A stretch of 64,000 nucleotides of DNA. It comes from UBA1447 sp964627535. Lineage in GTDB: Bacteria > Bacillota > Clostridia > Oscillospirales > Acutalibacteraceae. Position 1 is the first letter of the stretch; each line of letters opens with the position of its first letter. The notes beneath the pieces were generated by a model. The model ran no database searches, was not told the DNA's origin, and saw only the letters and a program-made list of their open reading frames with translations. This document shows positions 19,101-27,114 of this stretch, piece by piece. Made by a program: the position numbers and the translations under genes. The stretch is taken from assembly GCA_964627535.1 (NCBI GenBank), contig CAZVJW010000004.1, forward strand, positions 65,275-129,274, written 5' to 3'.

Positions 19101-19732
19101 AGAGAAGTTATCTTATCCCTTACGGATTCCGTACAAGGGTCGATGAAGGCCAAATTATTGAAAAAGGCGAGAACCTTACAGACGGAGCTCGAAACCCGCA
19201 TGACATTCTTGCGATTTTAGGGGTGGATTCGGTTCACGATTATCTTATTCGCGAAGTTCAGCGTACTTACCGTTTGCAGGGTGTTGCTATTAATGATAAG
19301 CATATCGAAGTTATCGTCCGCCAGATGATGAAGAAGGTTAAAATTCTGGAATCCGGCGGAACCGACTTGCTGCCAGGAATGATAATTGAAAAGAGTGAAT
19401 TAAATTCAGAAAACAAGATTGGCCGTTCTCTTGCAAAATCAGAGGGTAAAGAATTCAGTGATGCAATTGGCGAACCCGTCCTAATGGGTATTACTAAAGC
19501 TTCGCTAGCAACAGACTCTTTCCTGTCGGCTGCATCTTTCCAGGAGACAACCCGTGTTTTGACCGATGCCGCCATCAAAGGTAAAAGCGATCCGCTTCTC
19601 GGCCTGAAAGAAAATGTTATTATCGGCAAACTGCTGCCCTCGGGCACAGGTATGAAGTGCTATAGTGATGTGATGATTTATAAAACCAACAATAAAGACA
19701 TCGAAAATAATTATGACGAAAACCTTTTTTGA
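16127..19732 (+). CDS. rpoC: DNA-directed RNA polymerase subunit beta'
   Basis: A 1201-residue beta' subunit. The N-terminal zinc site is present (CHCGKYKRIRYKGK then CERCGVE). The catalytic magnesium loop NADFDGDQMAVHVPLS is intact at about residue 450. The bridge-helix and trigger-loop region (SIGEPGTQLTMRTFQTGG) lies around 910-940. The start codon ATG 16127 follows a purine-rich AAAAGGGGCAG site. Length is typical for Firmicutes without large insertions. It is co-transcribed with rpoB. After its stop a new promoter at 19748 begins the ribosomal protein and elongation factor block, with no obvious terminator in the 15-base gap. Confidence 0.98.
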   Translation: MENNVFESIKIGLASPEQIRGWSCGEVKKPETINYRTLKPEKEGLFCEKIFGPTKDWECHCGKYKRIRYKGKICERCGVEITRSKVRRERMGHIELAAPVSHIWYFKGIPSRMGLILDVSPRILEKVLYFAMHIVIDPGDTPLEKYQALDEKDYEKYREYYEDSFTAGMGAQAIKELLAEIDLDKLSNDLREEMKDASGQKKIKLLKRLEVAEAFRQSGNRPEWMVLDVIPVIPPEIRPMVQLDGGRFATSDLNDLYRRVINRNNRLKKLLELGAPEIIVRNEKRMLQEAVDALIDNGRRGRPVTGPNNRALKSLSDMLKGKQGRFRQNLLGKRVDYSGRSVIVVGPELKLYQCGLPKEMALELFKPFVMKRLVETEIAGNVKSARKMVERSKPQVWDALEIVIKDHPVMLNRAPTLHRLGIQAFEPVLIEGRAIKLHPLVCTAFNADFDGDQMAVHVPLSAEAQAEARFLMLAANNLLKPSDGRPVTVPTQDMVLGSYYLTLLKPGEPGEGKVFKDINEAEMAYEEGDIGLHSIIKIRITKEINGAKVSKLIDTTLGKIIFNDPIPQDLGFVDRSNPENLFALEVDFLVVKKKLGEIVAKCISTHGTAVTADVLDKIKAQGFKYSTRSGITAAICDATIPEKKPELLAAAEKKIDKINGNYERGLITNSERGESVIKTWDECQKQVAAELKANFDPFNPINMMLDSGARGNDSQLRQLAGMRGLIANTAGKTIEVPIRANYREGLNVLEYFISSRGARKGLADTALRTADSGYLTRRLVDVSQDVIIRQEDCGCVEGIDIYDIFDGNRRIVELTERLTGRYLLNDLINTETGELIMSKDEMMTDATAKKVSVYVNEQHKKMIEQGKAAEHSLARIEIRSLLTCNAKHGVCIKCYGSNLATGDPVTVGEAVGIIAAQSIGEPGTQLTMRTFQTGGTKDQSDITEGLPRIEELFEARKPKTLAIMSDIDGDVSFRQIKNSRHVVVTDRKNMEERSYLIPYGFRTRVDEGQIIEKGENLTDGARNPHDILAILGVDSVHDYLIREVQRTYRLQGVAINDKHIEVIVRQMMKKVKILESGGTDLLPGMIIEKSELNSENKIGRSLAKSEGKEFSDAIGEPVLMGITKASLATDSFLSAASFQETTRVLTDAAIKGKSDPLLGLKENVIIGKLLPSGTGMKCYSDVMIYKTNNKDIENNYDENLF

Positions 19733-19747
19733 TTTTTATTGAAAGCG

Positions 19748-19777
19748 TTGACAAATTGTTTTTACACGTGATAAAAT
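19748..19777 (+). promoter_or_regulatory. Sigma-A promoter of rpsL-rpsG-fusA
   Basis: TTGACA at 19748-19753 and TAAAAT at 19772-19777 with an 18-bp spacer and a TG dinucleotide before the -10 box. It gives a leader of about 125 bases that contains a hairpin. Confidence 0.75.
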
Positions 19778-19832
19778 ACTGAATCGTTGAACTTGAAAAA
19801 CAGAAGTTTTGTTTTCAAAACAGGTAATTGCA

Positions 19833-19866
19833 AATATACTGCTTAATAAACAACCAGCAGTATATT
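19833..19866 (+). promoter_or_regulatory. Leader hairpin upstream of rpsL
   Basis: AATATACTGC and GCAGTATATT form a perfect 10-bp stem with a 14-base loop, 44 bases before the rpsL start. No T-run follows, so it is not a terminator. It could be a site for ribosomal-protein autoregulation, but this is inference from position only. Confidence 0.5.
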
Positions 19867-19909
19867 CGCGTTAACCGATAAATATTTTTTAAGAAAGGAG
19901 ATGTATTGT

Positions 19910-20332
19910 TTGCCAACCTTTAATCAGCTTGTCCGTAGCGGCAGGGAGAAAATTGAGAAAAAGCCAAAAGCACCCGCACTGCTAAAGGGATTGAATTCCA
20001 AGAAGAATGTTATGACCGATAAGAATTCGCCCCAAAAACGCGGCGTGTGCACAACGGTTAAAACTGCGACTCCCAAAAAACCGAATTCAGCCCTTCGGAA
20101 AATCGCCAGAGTGCGCCTTACAAACGGCATTGAGGTAACATCCTATATTCCCGGTGTCGGCCATAACCTTCAAGAGCACTCCGTTGTTATGATCCGCGGT
20201 GGCCGTATTAAGGACCTCCCCGGTGTCCGCTACCACATTATCCGCGGCACACTTGATACCCAGGGTGTCAGCGGCAGAATGCAGTCGCGCTCCAAATACG
20301 GCGCAAAACGTCCCAAAGCTGCAAAAAAGTAA
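19910..20332 (+). CDS. rpsL: 30S ribosomal protein S12
   Basis: A 140-residue S12. The conserved core TTVKTATPKKPNSALRK, VRLTNGIEVTSYIPGVGHN and GGRIKDLPGVRYH is complete; the lysine of TPKKPN that is altered in streptomycin-resistant strains is wild type. S12 lies at the decoding centre. The start is most likely TTG 19910, giving MPTFNQLVR, the usual S12 N-terminus; ribosome site AAGAAAGGAG ends 9 bases before it. The in-frame ATG at 19901 directly abuts that site and would add three residues. It heads the rpsL-rpsG-fusA unit; the L7Ae-type gene that often sits between rpoC and rpsL in Firmicutes is absent. Confidence 0.96.
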   Translation: MPTFNQLVRSGREKIEKKPKAPALLKGLNSKKNVMTDKNSPQKRGVCTTVKTATPKKPNSALRKIARVRLTNGIEVTSYIPGVGHNLQEHSVVMIRGGRIKDLPGVRYHIIRGTLDTQGVSGRMQSRSKYGAKRPKAAKK

Positions 20333-20497
20333 ACAGAACAGCTTAAAAAAAATCGACAGAATCTTCTTGCAGGCTGAAAAAGCTAAGCTTTTTTACTCAA
20401 TGTGAGAGTGTATGATATATACGCCTCTCCATTGGCGCCACGGGAATTTTGTCACTCGAGTACCTATGATATCATTATTATGAAGGAGGGAAGCGAA

Positions 20498-20968
20498 GTG
20501 CCAAGAAGAGGCCAAATTGCAAAACGTGATGTTTTGCCTGATCCGCTTTACAACTCAAAACTCGTAACGCGCCTTATAAACAGTATAATGTTTGACGGTA
20601 AAAAGGGCGTTGCCCAAAAAATTGTTTACGATGCTTTTGACATTATCAAAGAAAAAACAGGTAAGGATCCTCTTGAGGTTTTTGAAGCTTCAATGGAAAA
20701 TGTTATGCCCTTGCTTGAGGTTAAAGCCCGCCGTGTCGGCGGCGCAACCTATCAAGTACCCATCGATGTCCGCCCGGAAAGAAGGCAGACACTCGGTTTA
20801 CGTTGGATTACTATTTACAGCCGTGGCCGTTCGGAAAGAACAATGAAGGAAAGACTAGCAAACGAAATTATGGACGCAGTCAATTCAACCGGTTCGGCAT
20901 ACAAGAAACGCGAAGACACCCATAAGATGGCTGAAGCCAACAAGGCTTTTTCACATTTCAGGTGGTAA
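20498..20968 (+). CDS. rpsG: 30S ribosomal protein S7
   Basis: A 156-residue S7, exactly the usual length, beginning MPRRGQIAKRDVLPDP and containing RLINSIMFDGKK and ARRVGGATYQVP. S7 nucleates assembly of the 30S head and contacts E-site tRNA. The start is GTG 20498, with GAAGGAGGG 7 bases upstream; the frame is open back to 20402 but that extension has no ribosome site and does not match S7. It is 165 bases after rpsL, a longer gap than usual, holding no obvious gene. fusA follows after 50 bp. Confidence 0.96.
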   Translation: MPRRGQIAKRDVLPDPLYNSKLVTRLINSIMFDGKKGVAQKIVYDAFDIIKEKTGKDPLEVFEASMENVMPLLEVKARRVGGATYQVPIDVRPERRQTLGLRWITIYSRGRSERTMKERLANEIMDAVNSTGSAYKKREDTHKMAEANKAFSHFRW

Positions 20969-21018
20969 TCGCACCACAGAAAAAACACTCAAATTAAGCA
21001 ATACAATCGGAGGTTCAT

Positions 21019-23085
21019 ATGCCAAGGCAAGTATCACTGGAACTCACCAGAAACATTGGAATAATGGCACACATAGACGCCGGGAAAACGACTACGACCG
21101 AGCGTATACTCTTCTACACCGGAATTACGCATAAGATGGGCGAAGTTCATGACGGCGCTGCCACGATGGACTGGATGCAGCAGGAGCAAGAAAGAGGTAT
21201 AACAATTACCTCCGCTGCCACTACTTGCTTTTGGAAAGGCCACCGTATTAACATCATTGACACCCCGGGACATGTTGATTTCACAGTGGAAGTTGAACGG
21301 TCCCTGCGTGTCCTTGACGGCGCTGTTACGGTGCTCTGTGCCAAAGGAGGCGTTGAACCCCAGTCGGAAACCGTATGGAGACAAGCGGATAAATACAAGG
21401 TTCCCCGTATGGCTTACATTAACAAAATGGATATAACGGGAGCGGACTTCTACAATGTTGTAGCAATGATGAAGGACCGCTTGAAATGCAACGCTGTTCC
21501 TATTCAATTGCCAATCGGTTCCGAAGCGGATTTTAAAGGAATTATTGATCTTGTTCAAATGAACGCCACTTATTATGATGACGATAAGGGACTGGAAATT
21601 CGAATTGGGGAAATTCCCGCGGATTACAGGGAACTTGCAAAAAAATATCGTAACGAACTTGTGGAGCATGTCGCGGAACAGGATGACATTTTGCTTGGAA
21701 AGTATCTCGAGGGTGAGAAACTTACAGCTGACGAAATCAAAATTTGTATACGCAAAGCAACTCTTGCAAACCTAATGGTTCCGGTTACCTGCGGAACATC
21801 CTACAGAAACAAGGGCGTTCAGCCTCTGCTTGATGCTGTTGTCGACTATATGCCGGCACCGACTGATGTTCCGTCAGTAACAGGGATCAACCCCAAGAAC
21901 GACAAAGAAGAACAACGTGGATCTTCCGATGAAGAACCTTTTTCAGCTCTTGCTTTTAAGATCGCAACAGATCCTTTTGTCGGTAGGTTGTGCTTCTTCA
22001 GAGTGTATTCCGGGACGGTAAACACAGGCAGTACGGTTTACAACTCAACAAAGGATTCAAACGAGCGTCTGGGGCGCATACTTCAGATGCATTCTAACCA
22101 CAGGCAGGATATTGATTGCTGTTATGCAGGTGACATAGCCGCAACTGTCGGGCTTAAGGTTACAACAACTGGTGATACACTTTGTGATGCGAGGCATCCG
22201 GTCGTTCTTGAATCAATGGTATTCCCTGACCCAGTCATACGTGTTGCTATTGAGCCGAGGACCAAGGCCGGTCAGGAAAAAATGGGTATTGCCCTGCAAA
22301 AGCTGGGAGAGGAAGACCCGACTTTCAAGTGTTACACCGATGAAGAAACAGGCCAGACAATTATTGCAGGTATGGGAGAACTTCACCTCGAAATTATTGT
22401 GGACAGAATGCTGCGTGAGTTCAAGGTTGAAGCGAATGTCGGCAAACCGCAGGTTGCTTACCGTGAAACCATCACAAAATCAGCTGAAGCGGATACTAAA
22501 TATGCCCGCCAGACAGGCGGACACGGCCAGTATGCTCACGTTAAAATCCGTATCGAACCGAACCCGGGAAAAGGCTTTGAATTTATTAATGCTGTTGTTG
22601 GGGGAGTCATCCCGAAAGAGTTTATTAATCCGGTTGAAGCCGGAATCAAAGGCGCTATGCTATCGGGAGTACTTGCAGGTTTTAATGTTGTTGATGTTAA
22701 AGTAACGCTTTTTGACGGTTCTTACCATGAGGTTGACTCATCGGAGCTTGCCTTTAAAATTGCCGGTTCAATAGCATTAAAAGAAGCTATGCGAAAAGCC
22801 GCACCGGTTCTGATGGAACCCATTATGAAAGTTGCGGTAATTGTTCCTGACGACTACATGGGTGATGTTATCGGCGATGTCAACTCTCGCAGAGGCACGA
22901 TTCAAAGTACCGAAACGAAGCCGGGCTCTGCTCAAATAAACGCACTGATACCGCTTTCGACCATGTTCGGCTATTCAACAACTTTACGCTCAAAAACCCA
23001 AGGCAGAGGGCAATATGTAATGGAGCCCAGCCATTATACTGAGGTTCCGAAATCTATTGCTGAAACAATAGTAAACGATAAGTAA
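21019..23085 (+). CDS. fusA: Elongation factor G
   Basis: A 688-residue translocation GTPase. Nucleotide-binding motifs are intact: G1 AHIDAGKTTTTERIL, switch II/G3 DTPGHVDFTVEVER and G4 NKMD. Domain IV contains RQTGGHGQYAHVKI, which reaches into the decoding site. The full-length five-domain layout argues for canonical EF-G and not a TetM-type protection protein. The start at ATG 21019 has ATCGGAGG 6 bases upstream. It is the third gene of the unit started at 19748. Confidence 0.97.
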   Translation: MPRQVSLELTRNIGIMAHIDAGKTTTTERILFYTGITHKMGEVHDGAATMDWMQQEQERGITITSAATTCFWKGHRINIIDTPGHVDFTVEVERSLRVLDGAVTVLCAKGGVEPQSETVWRQADKYKVPRMAYINKMDITGADFYNVVAMMKDRLKCNAVPIQLPIGSEADFKGIIDLVQMNATYYDDDKGLEIRIGEIPADYRELAKKYRNELVEHVAEQDDILLGKYLEGEKLTADEIKICIRKATLANLMVPVTCGTSYRNKGVQPLLDAVVDYMPAPTDVPSVTGINPKNDKEEQRGSSDEEPFSALAFKIATDPFVGRLCFFRVYSGTVNTGSTVYNSTKDSNERLGRILQMHSNHRQDIDCCYAGDIAATVGLKVTTTGDTLCDARHPVVLESMVFPDPVIRVAIEPRTKAGQEKMGIALQKLGEEDPTFKCYTDEETGQTIIAGMGELHLEIIVDRMLREFKVEANVGKPQVAYRETITKSAEADTKYARQTGGHGQYAHVKIRIEPNPGKGFEFINAVVGGVIPKEFINPVEAGIKGAMLSGVLAGFNVVDVKVTLFDGSYHEVDSSELAFKIAGSIALKEAMRKAAPVLMEPIMKVAVIVPDDYMGDVIGDVNSRRGTIQSTETKPGSAQINALIPLSTMFGYSTTLRSKTQGRGQYVMEPSHYTEVPKSIAETIVNDK

Positions 23086-23115
23086 AGTTTATGTGAAGAA
23101 TATTTTCGAAAAGAC

Positions 23116-23144
23116 TTGAAATTATTGCGGAAAAATGATAGAAT
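23116..23144 (+). promoter_or_regulatory. Sigma-A promoter of tuf
   Basis: TTGAAA at 23116-23121 and TAGAAT at 23139-23144 with 17 bp between them. It lies in the 125-bp fusA-tuf gap and would give tuf an extra transcript. Confidence 0.75.
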
Positions 23145-23210
23145 CCTTCTATTCATCCGCATGAAAGACAATTAATTTTAATATCTCTAATTACTAAGGA
23201 GGAAAAAGAA

Positions 23211-24419
23211 ATGGCAAAAGCAAAATTTGAAAGAATCAAACCGCATGTAAACATCGGCACAATCGGTCATGTGGACCATGGTAAGACAACATTGACAGCT
23301 GCCATAACAAAGGCTCTTCATTTAAAGGGTTTTGCGGACTATGTTGATTTTGCGCATATTGACAAAGCGCCCGAAGAGAAATCACGCGGTATCACAATCA
23401 ACACCGCTCATGTCGAATATCAAACGGAAGCCCGCCACTACGCGCATGTTGACTGCCCCGGTCATGCCGACTATATTAAGAACATGATCACCGGCGCCGC
23501 TCAAATGGATGGAGCTATCCTTGTTATCGCCGCCACAGACGGCCCGATGGCCCAAACAAAAGAGCATCTTCTTCTTGCCCGCCAGGTCGGCGTTCCCGCA
23601 ATAGTTGTTTACATGAATAAATGTGACGCTGTTGACGATGAAGAACTTCTTGACCTTGTCGAAATGGAAATTCGTGAAACTCTTGATAAGTATGAGTTCC
23701 CCGGCGACGATACACCCATCATCAGAGGCTCCGCTTTGCAGGCCCTCAACTATGACGGTACGGATGTCAACGCTCCCGAACTTAAATCAATCTGGGAACT
23801 CATGGATGCTGTCGATGCTTTCATCCCGACTCCCGACCGTACAGCAGACCTTCCGTTCCTTATGCCTGTTGAAGATGTCATGACCATTACAGGACGCGGC
23901 ACCGTCGCTACCGGCAGAGTTGAGCGCGGTCGTGTTAAGTTAGGCGAAGAAGTCGAAATCGTCGGTCTTACCGAAGAGAAAAGAAAAGTTGTCGTCACCG
24001 GCATCGAAATGTTCCGCAAACTCCTTGATTATGCCGAGGCGGGTGACAACATCGGCGCTCTGCTCCGCGGTGTTCAGAGAAAAGAAATTGAGCGTGGACA
24101 GGTTCTTTCCAAACCCGGCTCAATCCATCCCCACACAAAGTTCCGCGGTCAGGTTTATGTTCTTAGCAAGGAAGAAGGCGGACGCCACACACCTTTCTTT
24201 AACAACTACCGCCCGCAGTTCTATTTCAGAACTACCGACGTTACGGGCGTTATCTCTCTTGACGAAGGTGTCGAGATGTGTATGCCTGGCGACAACATCG
24301 AAATGAATGTTGAACTGATCACTCCTATCGCTATCGAAAAAGGCCTCCGTTTTGCTATCCGTGAAGGTGGCCGCACAGTCGGCTCGGGCGCTGTTATCGC
24401 TATTACCGAAGACAAATAA
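23211..24419 (+). CDS. tuf: Elongation factor Tu
   Basis: A 402-residue GTPase that delivers aminoacyl-tRNA to the ribosome. G1 GHVDHGKTTLTAAI, G3 DCPGHADYIKNM and G4 NKCD are intact; domains II and III are complete, ending with the EGGRTVGSGAV segment. A near-consensus AAGGAGG ribosome site lies 7 bases before ATG 23211. Codon choice is strongly biased to C-ending codons in the second half, as expected for a highly expressed gene. It has its own promoter and a terminator at 24446; rpsJ and the S10 cluster do not follow. Confidence 0.98.
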   Translation: MAKAKFERIKPHVNIGTIGHVDHGKTTLTAAITKALHLKGFADYVDFAHIDKAPEEKSRGITINTAHVEYQTEARHYAHVDCPGHADYIKNMITGAAQMDGAILVIAATDGPMAQTKEHLLLARQVGVPAIVVYMNKCDAVDDEELLDLVEMEIRETLDKYEFPGDDTPIIRGSALQALNYDGTDVNAPELKSIWELMDAVDAFIPTPDRTADLPFLMPVEDVMTITGRGTVATGRVERGRVKLGEEVEIVGLTEEKRKVVVTGIEMFRKLLDYAEAGDNIGALLRGVQRKEIERGQVLSKPGSIHPHTKFRGQVYVLSKEEGGRHTPFFNNYRPQFYFRTTDVTGVISLDEGVEMCMPGDNIEMNVELITPIAIEKGLRFAIREGGRTVGSGAVIAITEDK

Positions 24420-24445
24420 TCTAACTATATAACAATTAAACAGCT

Positions 24446-24481
24446 AAACGGCGCAGACAGAAATTTGTCAGCGCCGTTTTT
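24446..24481 (+). terminator. Terminator after tuf
   Basis: AAACGGCGC and GCGCCGTTT form a 9-bp stem extended inward by GACA/TGTC pairing, followed by TT. It lies 27 bases after the tuf stop and before the convergent sulfatase gene. Confidence 0.85.
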
Positions 24482-24541
24482 GATGATTGCAGGTATGAAA
24501 TAGAAATGTATATGTCCGCACAAATAAGCACTTTGTTTATT

Positions 24542-25885
24542 TTATGCCAATATAATTTCCGCCGGCGGTTCTCCCGCATCGTTCATATCCTTCAGCAGCA
24601 TTGTCCGCAGTTCAGCCCGTACATTTTCATAGCGGGAATGGCTGATAAGGTTGTTCTGTTCATGCGGGTCACCGATCAAATCATATAAAAACGCTTCGCG
24701 GTAAAAAGGTTGAAAAGCAGTATCCGTGTTATCGTTTGTAACCGAATATTTCCACTTTTTTGAGCGAATTGCCCTGCCTGTCTGGCTCTCGCTGATTTGC
24801 AGAAAAACATGGTCGCGCCATTCCTTAGCTGTTTTTGAGGCAAGCGGTTTCAACGATTTGCCGGCAAAATTCGAAGGCACCGAAATTCCCGCGCAATCAA
24901 GTAGGGTTGGAGGTATGTCAATCAGGCTAACAAGCTCTTCAATAATACTACCGCTATCAAATCCGGGACCGTGCGCAATCAAGGGAACCCTTATGCAGCC
25001 TTCATGGCAGGATCGTTTATATTCGGAATTCCTTGTCCTGAAGTGCGAACCGTGGTCGGAGGAATAAATCAAAATGGTGTTGTCATAAATCCCCAAATTT
25101 TTAAGCGTTTCAACAAGTATTCCGACATTGTGATCCAAGCGGTTGCAGCAACTAAGGTAGTCCGGATAATGAAGCCGCCAGTCACCGCCGGTGCCTTCAA
25201 GGTCGCCGGGTACTATATAATTCTTAAAATTCTTCCTTGTGCCCTTAGGGCTTTGATAGCACAGACGGTTGTTTTGGTGATGCGGTTCGAGTTGCGAAAT
25301 GAAAAGGAAAAACGGATTGGTTACCGTTCTGTTTTTAAGGTATTCGAGAGCGAATCCGTTGATGCAGTCAGCCCGGTAACCTTTGAAGGGTATCTTTTTA
25401 TTTTCGCTGTTATAAACAAAGCCGCCGAAGCCGTTTGATGTGAATTCCAGCGCGTCCGCAGCCATCCAATAGCTTTTATAGCCACCCCTGCGCTCCGTTG
25501 GGACGGGCAAGGTTTCGAGCCTGTGATTTTTATCGGAGGCCAGGTGCCATTTCCCGATATATGCGGTGTCATATCCTGCATCGTTAAATAGGTTTGCGAT
25601 GGTTTTCGTTTCTAATGGCAGTGCGACACCGTTTCGGAAACAGCCGGTTTGCGTTGCCCAAAGGCCGCTTTGAATGCATGACCTCGCTGGACCGCAGACG
25701 GGTTGGCAGGTAAAGGCGTTCTCAAATCGTGTCCCTTCAGTTGCCAGAATGTCAAGGTTGGGCGTCACAGGAAGAGCCTGCCCGTAGCAGCCAAGGGTAT
25801 CCCACCTTTGCTGGTCGGAAAAATAAAATATCACATTTGGCCGTTCCCCCATATTGAAGTCCGTTCCTTTCCGCAGAAAAGCCAT
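24542..25885 (-). CDS. Type I sulfatase (arylsulfatase/alkaline phosphatase fold, Cys-type)
   Basis: A 447-residue sulfatase-family hydrolase. FYFSDQQRWDTLGCYG near the N-terminus holds the metal-binding acidic residue. The active-site motif is VCGPARSCIQSG, i.e. C-x-P-x-R, whose cysteine must be converted to formylglycine by an anaerobic sulfatase-maturating enzyme not present in this window. YIGKWHLAS and YSSDHGSHF provide further ligands. There is no signal peptide, so it would act in the cytoplasm on imported sulfated sugars or esters, unless exported otherwise. ATG 25885 follows AAGGAAA. It is the last gene of a minus-strand cluster with an acetylhexosamine-kinase-like gene, which suggests host glycan (mucin or glycosaminoglycan) sugars as substrates. 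Confidence 0.88.
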   Translation of the reverse strand: MAFLRKGTDFNMGERPNVIFYFSDQQRWDTLGCYGQALPVTPNLDILATEGTRFENAFTCQPVCGPARSCIQSGLWATQTGCFRNGVALPLETKTIANLFNDAGYDTAYIGKWHLASDKNHRLETLPVPTERRGGYKSYWMAADALEFTSNGFGGFVYNSENKKIPFKGYRADCINGFALEYLKNRTVTNPFFLFISQLEPHHQNNRLCYQSPKGTRKNFKNYIVPGDLEGTGGDWRLHYPDYLSCCNRLDHNVGILVETLKNLGIYDNTILIYSSDHGSHFRTRNSEYKRSCHEGCIRVPLIAHGPGFDSGSIIEELVSLIDIPPTLLDCAGISVPSNFAGKSLKPLASKTAKEWRDHVFLQISESQTGRAIRSKKWKYSVTNDNTDTAFQPFYREAFLYDLIGDPHEQNNLISHSRYENVRAELRTMLLKDMNDAGEPPAEIILA

Positions 25886-25943
25886 TCAACGTTTCCTTAA
25901 TTTACAACTGTTGTATCATTTTTAGGTTATTTCGTGAATGATG

Positions 25944-26282
25944 CTAAACGACAACATATCCGGTTATAATAGTATCTAAAATTTTACCGTCATCATCAAT
26001 GACGGCTTTTGTTATTTTATAATACGTAAAAACTGCCGGTTCAAGTCCATCCCTCGTCTGCCACACGTGCAGCCGGATTGCTGTTTTGAAAAGCGCGATT
26101 ACTTCGCTGTTACGGTCAGCATAGCATTGTGTGTATTTAAATTCGGTATCCGGTACCGTGAACTGTTCAATAAAATCCTCTGCAGCGTCGCTTGAGGGCA
26201 GGGGAGAAGTTCTGCAATTGCAAAGTGCCCATTCGGCAATCGTTTTTCGAAGCTCCTCAAATGATATTGTATCAAATGCCAT
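25944..26282 (-). CDS. Hypothetical protein, 112 aa
   Basis: A 112-residue protein that I do not recognise. It is soluble, mixed alpha/beta, with acidic N-terminal half (residues 3-45) and a beta-rich C-terminus (HVWQTRDGLEPAVFTYYKI, then an IITGYVVV end). Two cysteines (CNC near residue 21) are close together but no metal motif is evident. The AAGGAGG ribosome site 6 bases before ATG 26282 is strong, and the gene sits 11 bases after the GDPD-like gene and 58 bases before the sulfatase, so it is very likely a real, co-transcribed gene. Function unknown; context hints at the same carbohydrate or lipid-related pathway. Confidence 0.7.
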   Translation of the reverse strand: MAFDTISFEELRKTIAEWALCNCRTSPLPSSDAAEDFIEQFTVPDTEFKYTQCYADRNSEVIALFKTAIRLHVWQTRDGLEPAVFTYYKITKAVIDDDGKILDTIITGYVVV

Positions 26283-26293
26283 TTGAAACCTCC

Positions 26294-27112
26294 TTAATGC
26301 ATGGCGGCTTTATCCCTCAATTTCTTAACGATTTTAAGCAGCAAGTCGGGATTTTTTGTAGTAATGTTATCCACTTCGAAATCAAGCATCCGGTACATAT
26401 CGACCTCTTTTTCAACATCATAAACGGAAATTTTGAATTCAAGTGTTTTTACGGTCTCAACAAGTGCTTTGCTGCAAAGTCTGGCAGGACAATTGACTCC
26501 GGCGGCACCGAGACTGTAAGCGGTTTCCACCAGGTTAAGACAATAATCTGTGTTGTTTAACATATGTATATCGGGGCTGATGTCAAGATAAAAGGGGATA
26601 TCGGGGCTCTCGGTTTGGACGTATGAAACTTGATTTTTATTTACCCCTGAGTATACGATCCTTTTAGTTAATTCATATTTCTGAGCAAGATTTTCAATTT
26701 CGGGGAGTTTAGTAGCCTCTTTTAGATCTAAAATCATAGTGACTTCTTTTTTGTCTGTCAATAATTTAAAAATGCTTTCCAAAGTTACCGGTTCATCGCT
26801 TATATCGGCATATTTTCTTGCCAGGACCGGTACGCCGTCTTTTGTGAAGGATATGTCTGCTGAAATCGCTTGAGCTCCGCTGTTTATACCGGCTTTTGCG
26901 GAAACATATGAATTTACCGCGGTTTCCATACAGCCGGTTTCGGCTGTTACGGTGAAGATTGCTGAAAGTTTAATGTCTTTTTCGCTCAGTTCGCTTATCA
27001 GAAGTTTTTCCTGGCTTTTTTGAAAAACTGAAAATGCAAACAGAATTATCGCTGTAAGTGTCACAATTGAACCGGTTATTGCAACCGCAGCTTTGAAGTG
27101 GCTCTTCTTCAA
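26294..27112 (-). CDS. Membrane-anchored GDPD-like protein lacking catalytic residues
   Basis: About 272 residues with an N-terminal hydrophobic segment (about 8-28) that fits a signal anchor, and the rest outside the cell. The outer part resembles a glycerophosphodiester phosphodiesterase TIM barrel: SGAQAISADISFTKDGVPVL matches the family segment around E-x-D and TKDG. However, the HRG motif is not found (TAETGCMETAVNSY occupies that position), the usual Glu before the Asp is Ser, and the HD after TKDG is replaced by ARKY. It is therefore probably not an active GDPD. The likely start is TTG 27112, 8 bases after AGGAGG; TTG 27118 is too close to that site. The upstream kinase-like gene stops at 27115, so translation is probably coupled. 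Confidence 0.7.
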   Translation of the reverse strand: MKKSHFKAAVAITGSIVTLTAIILFAFSVFQKSQEKLLISELSEKDIKLSAIFTVTAETGCMETAVNSYVSAKAGINSGAQAISADISFTKDGVPVLARKYADISDEPVTLESIFKLLTDKKEVTMILDLKEATKLPEIENLAQKYELTKRIVYSGVNKNQVSYVQTESPDIPFYLDISPDIHMLNNTDYCLNLVETAYSLGAAGVNCPARLCSKALVETVKTLEFKISVYDVEKEVDMYRMLDFEVDNITTKNPDLLLKIVKKLRDKAAMH

Positions 27113-27114
27113 AA

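Noticed and set aside
24971..25438. 155-codon plus-strand frame opposite the sulfatase
   Set aside because: Fully antisense to a clear sulfatase gene with intact motifs; no translation signal.
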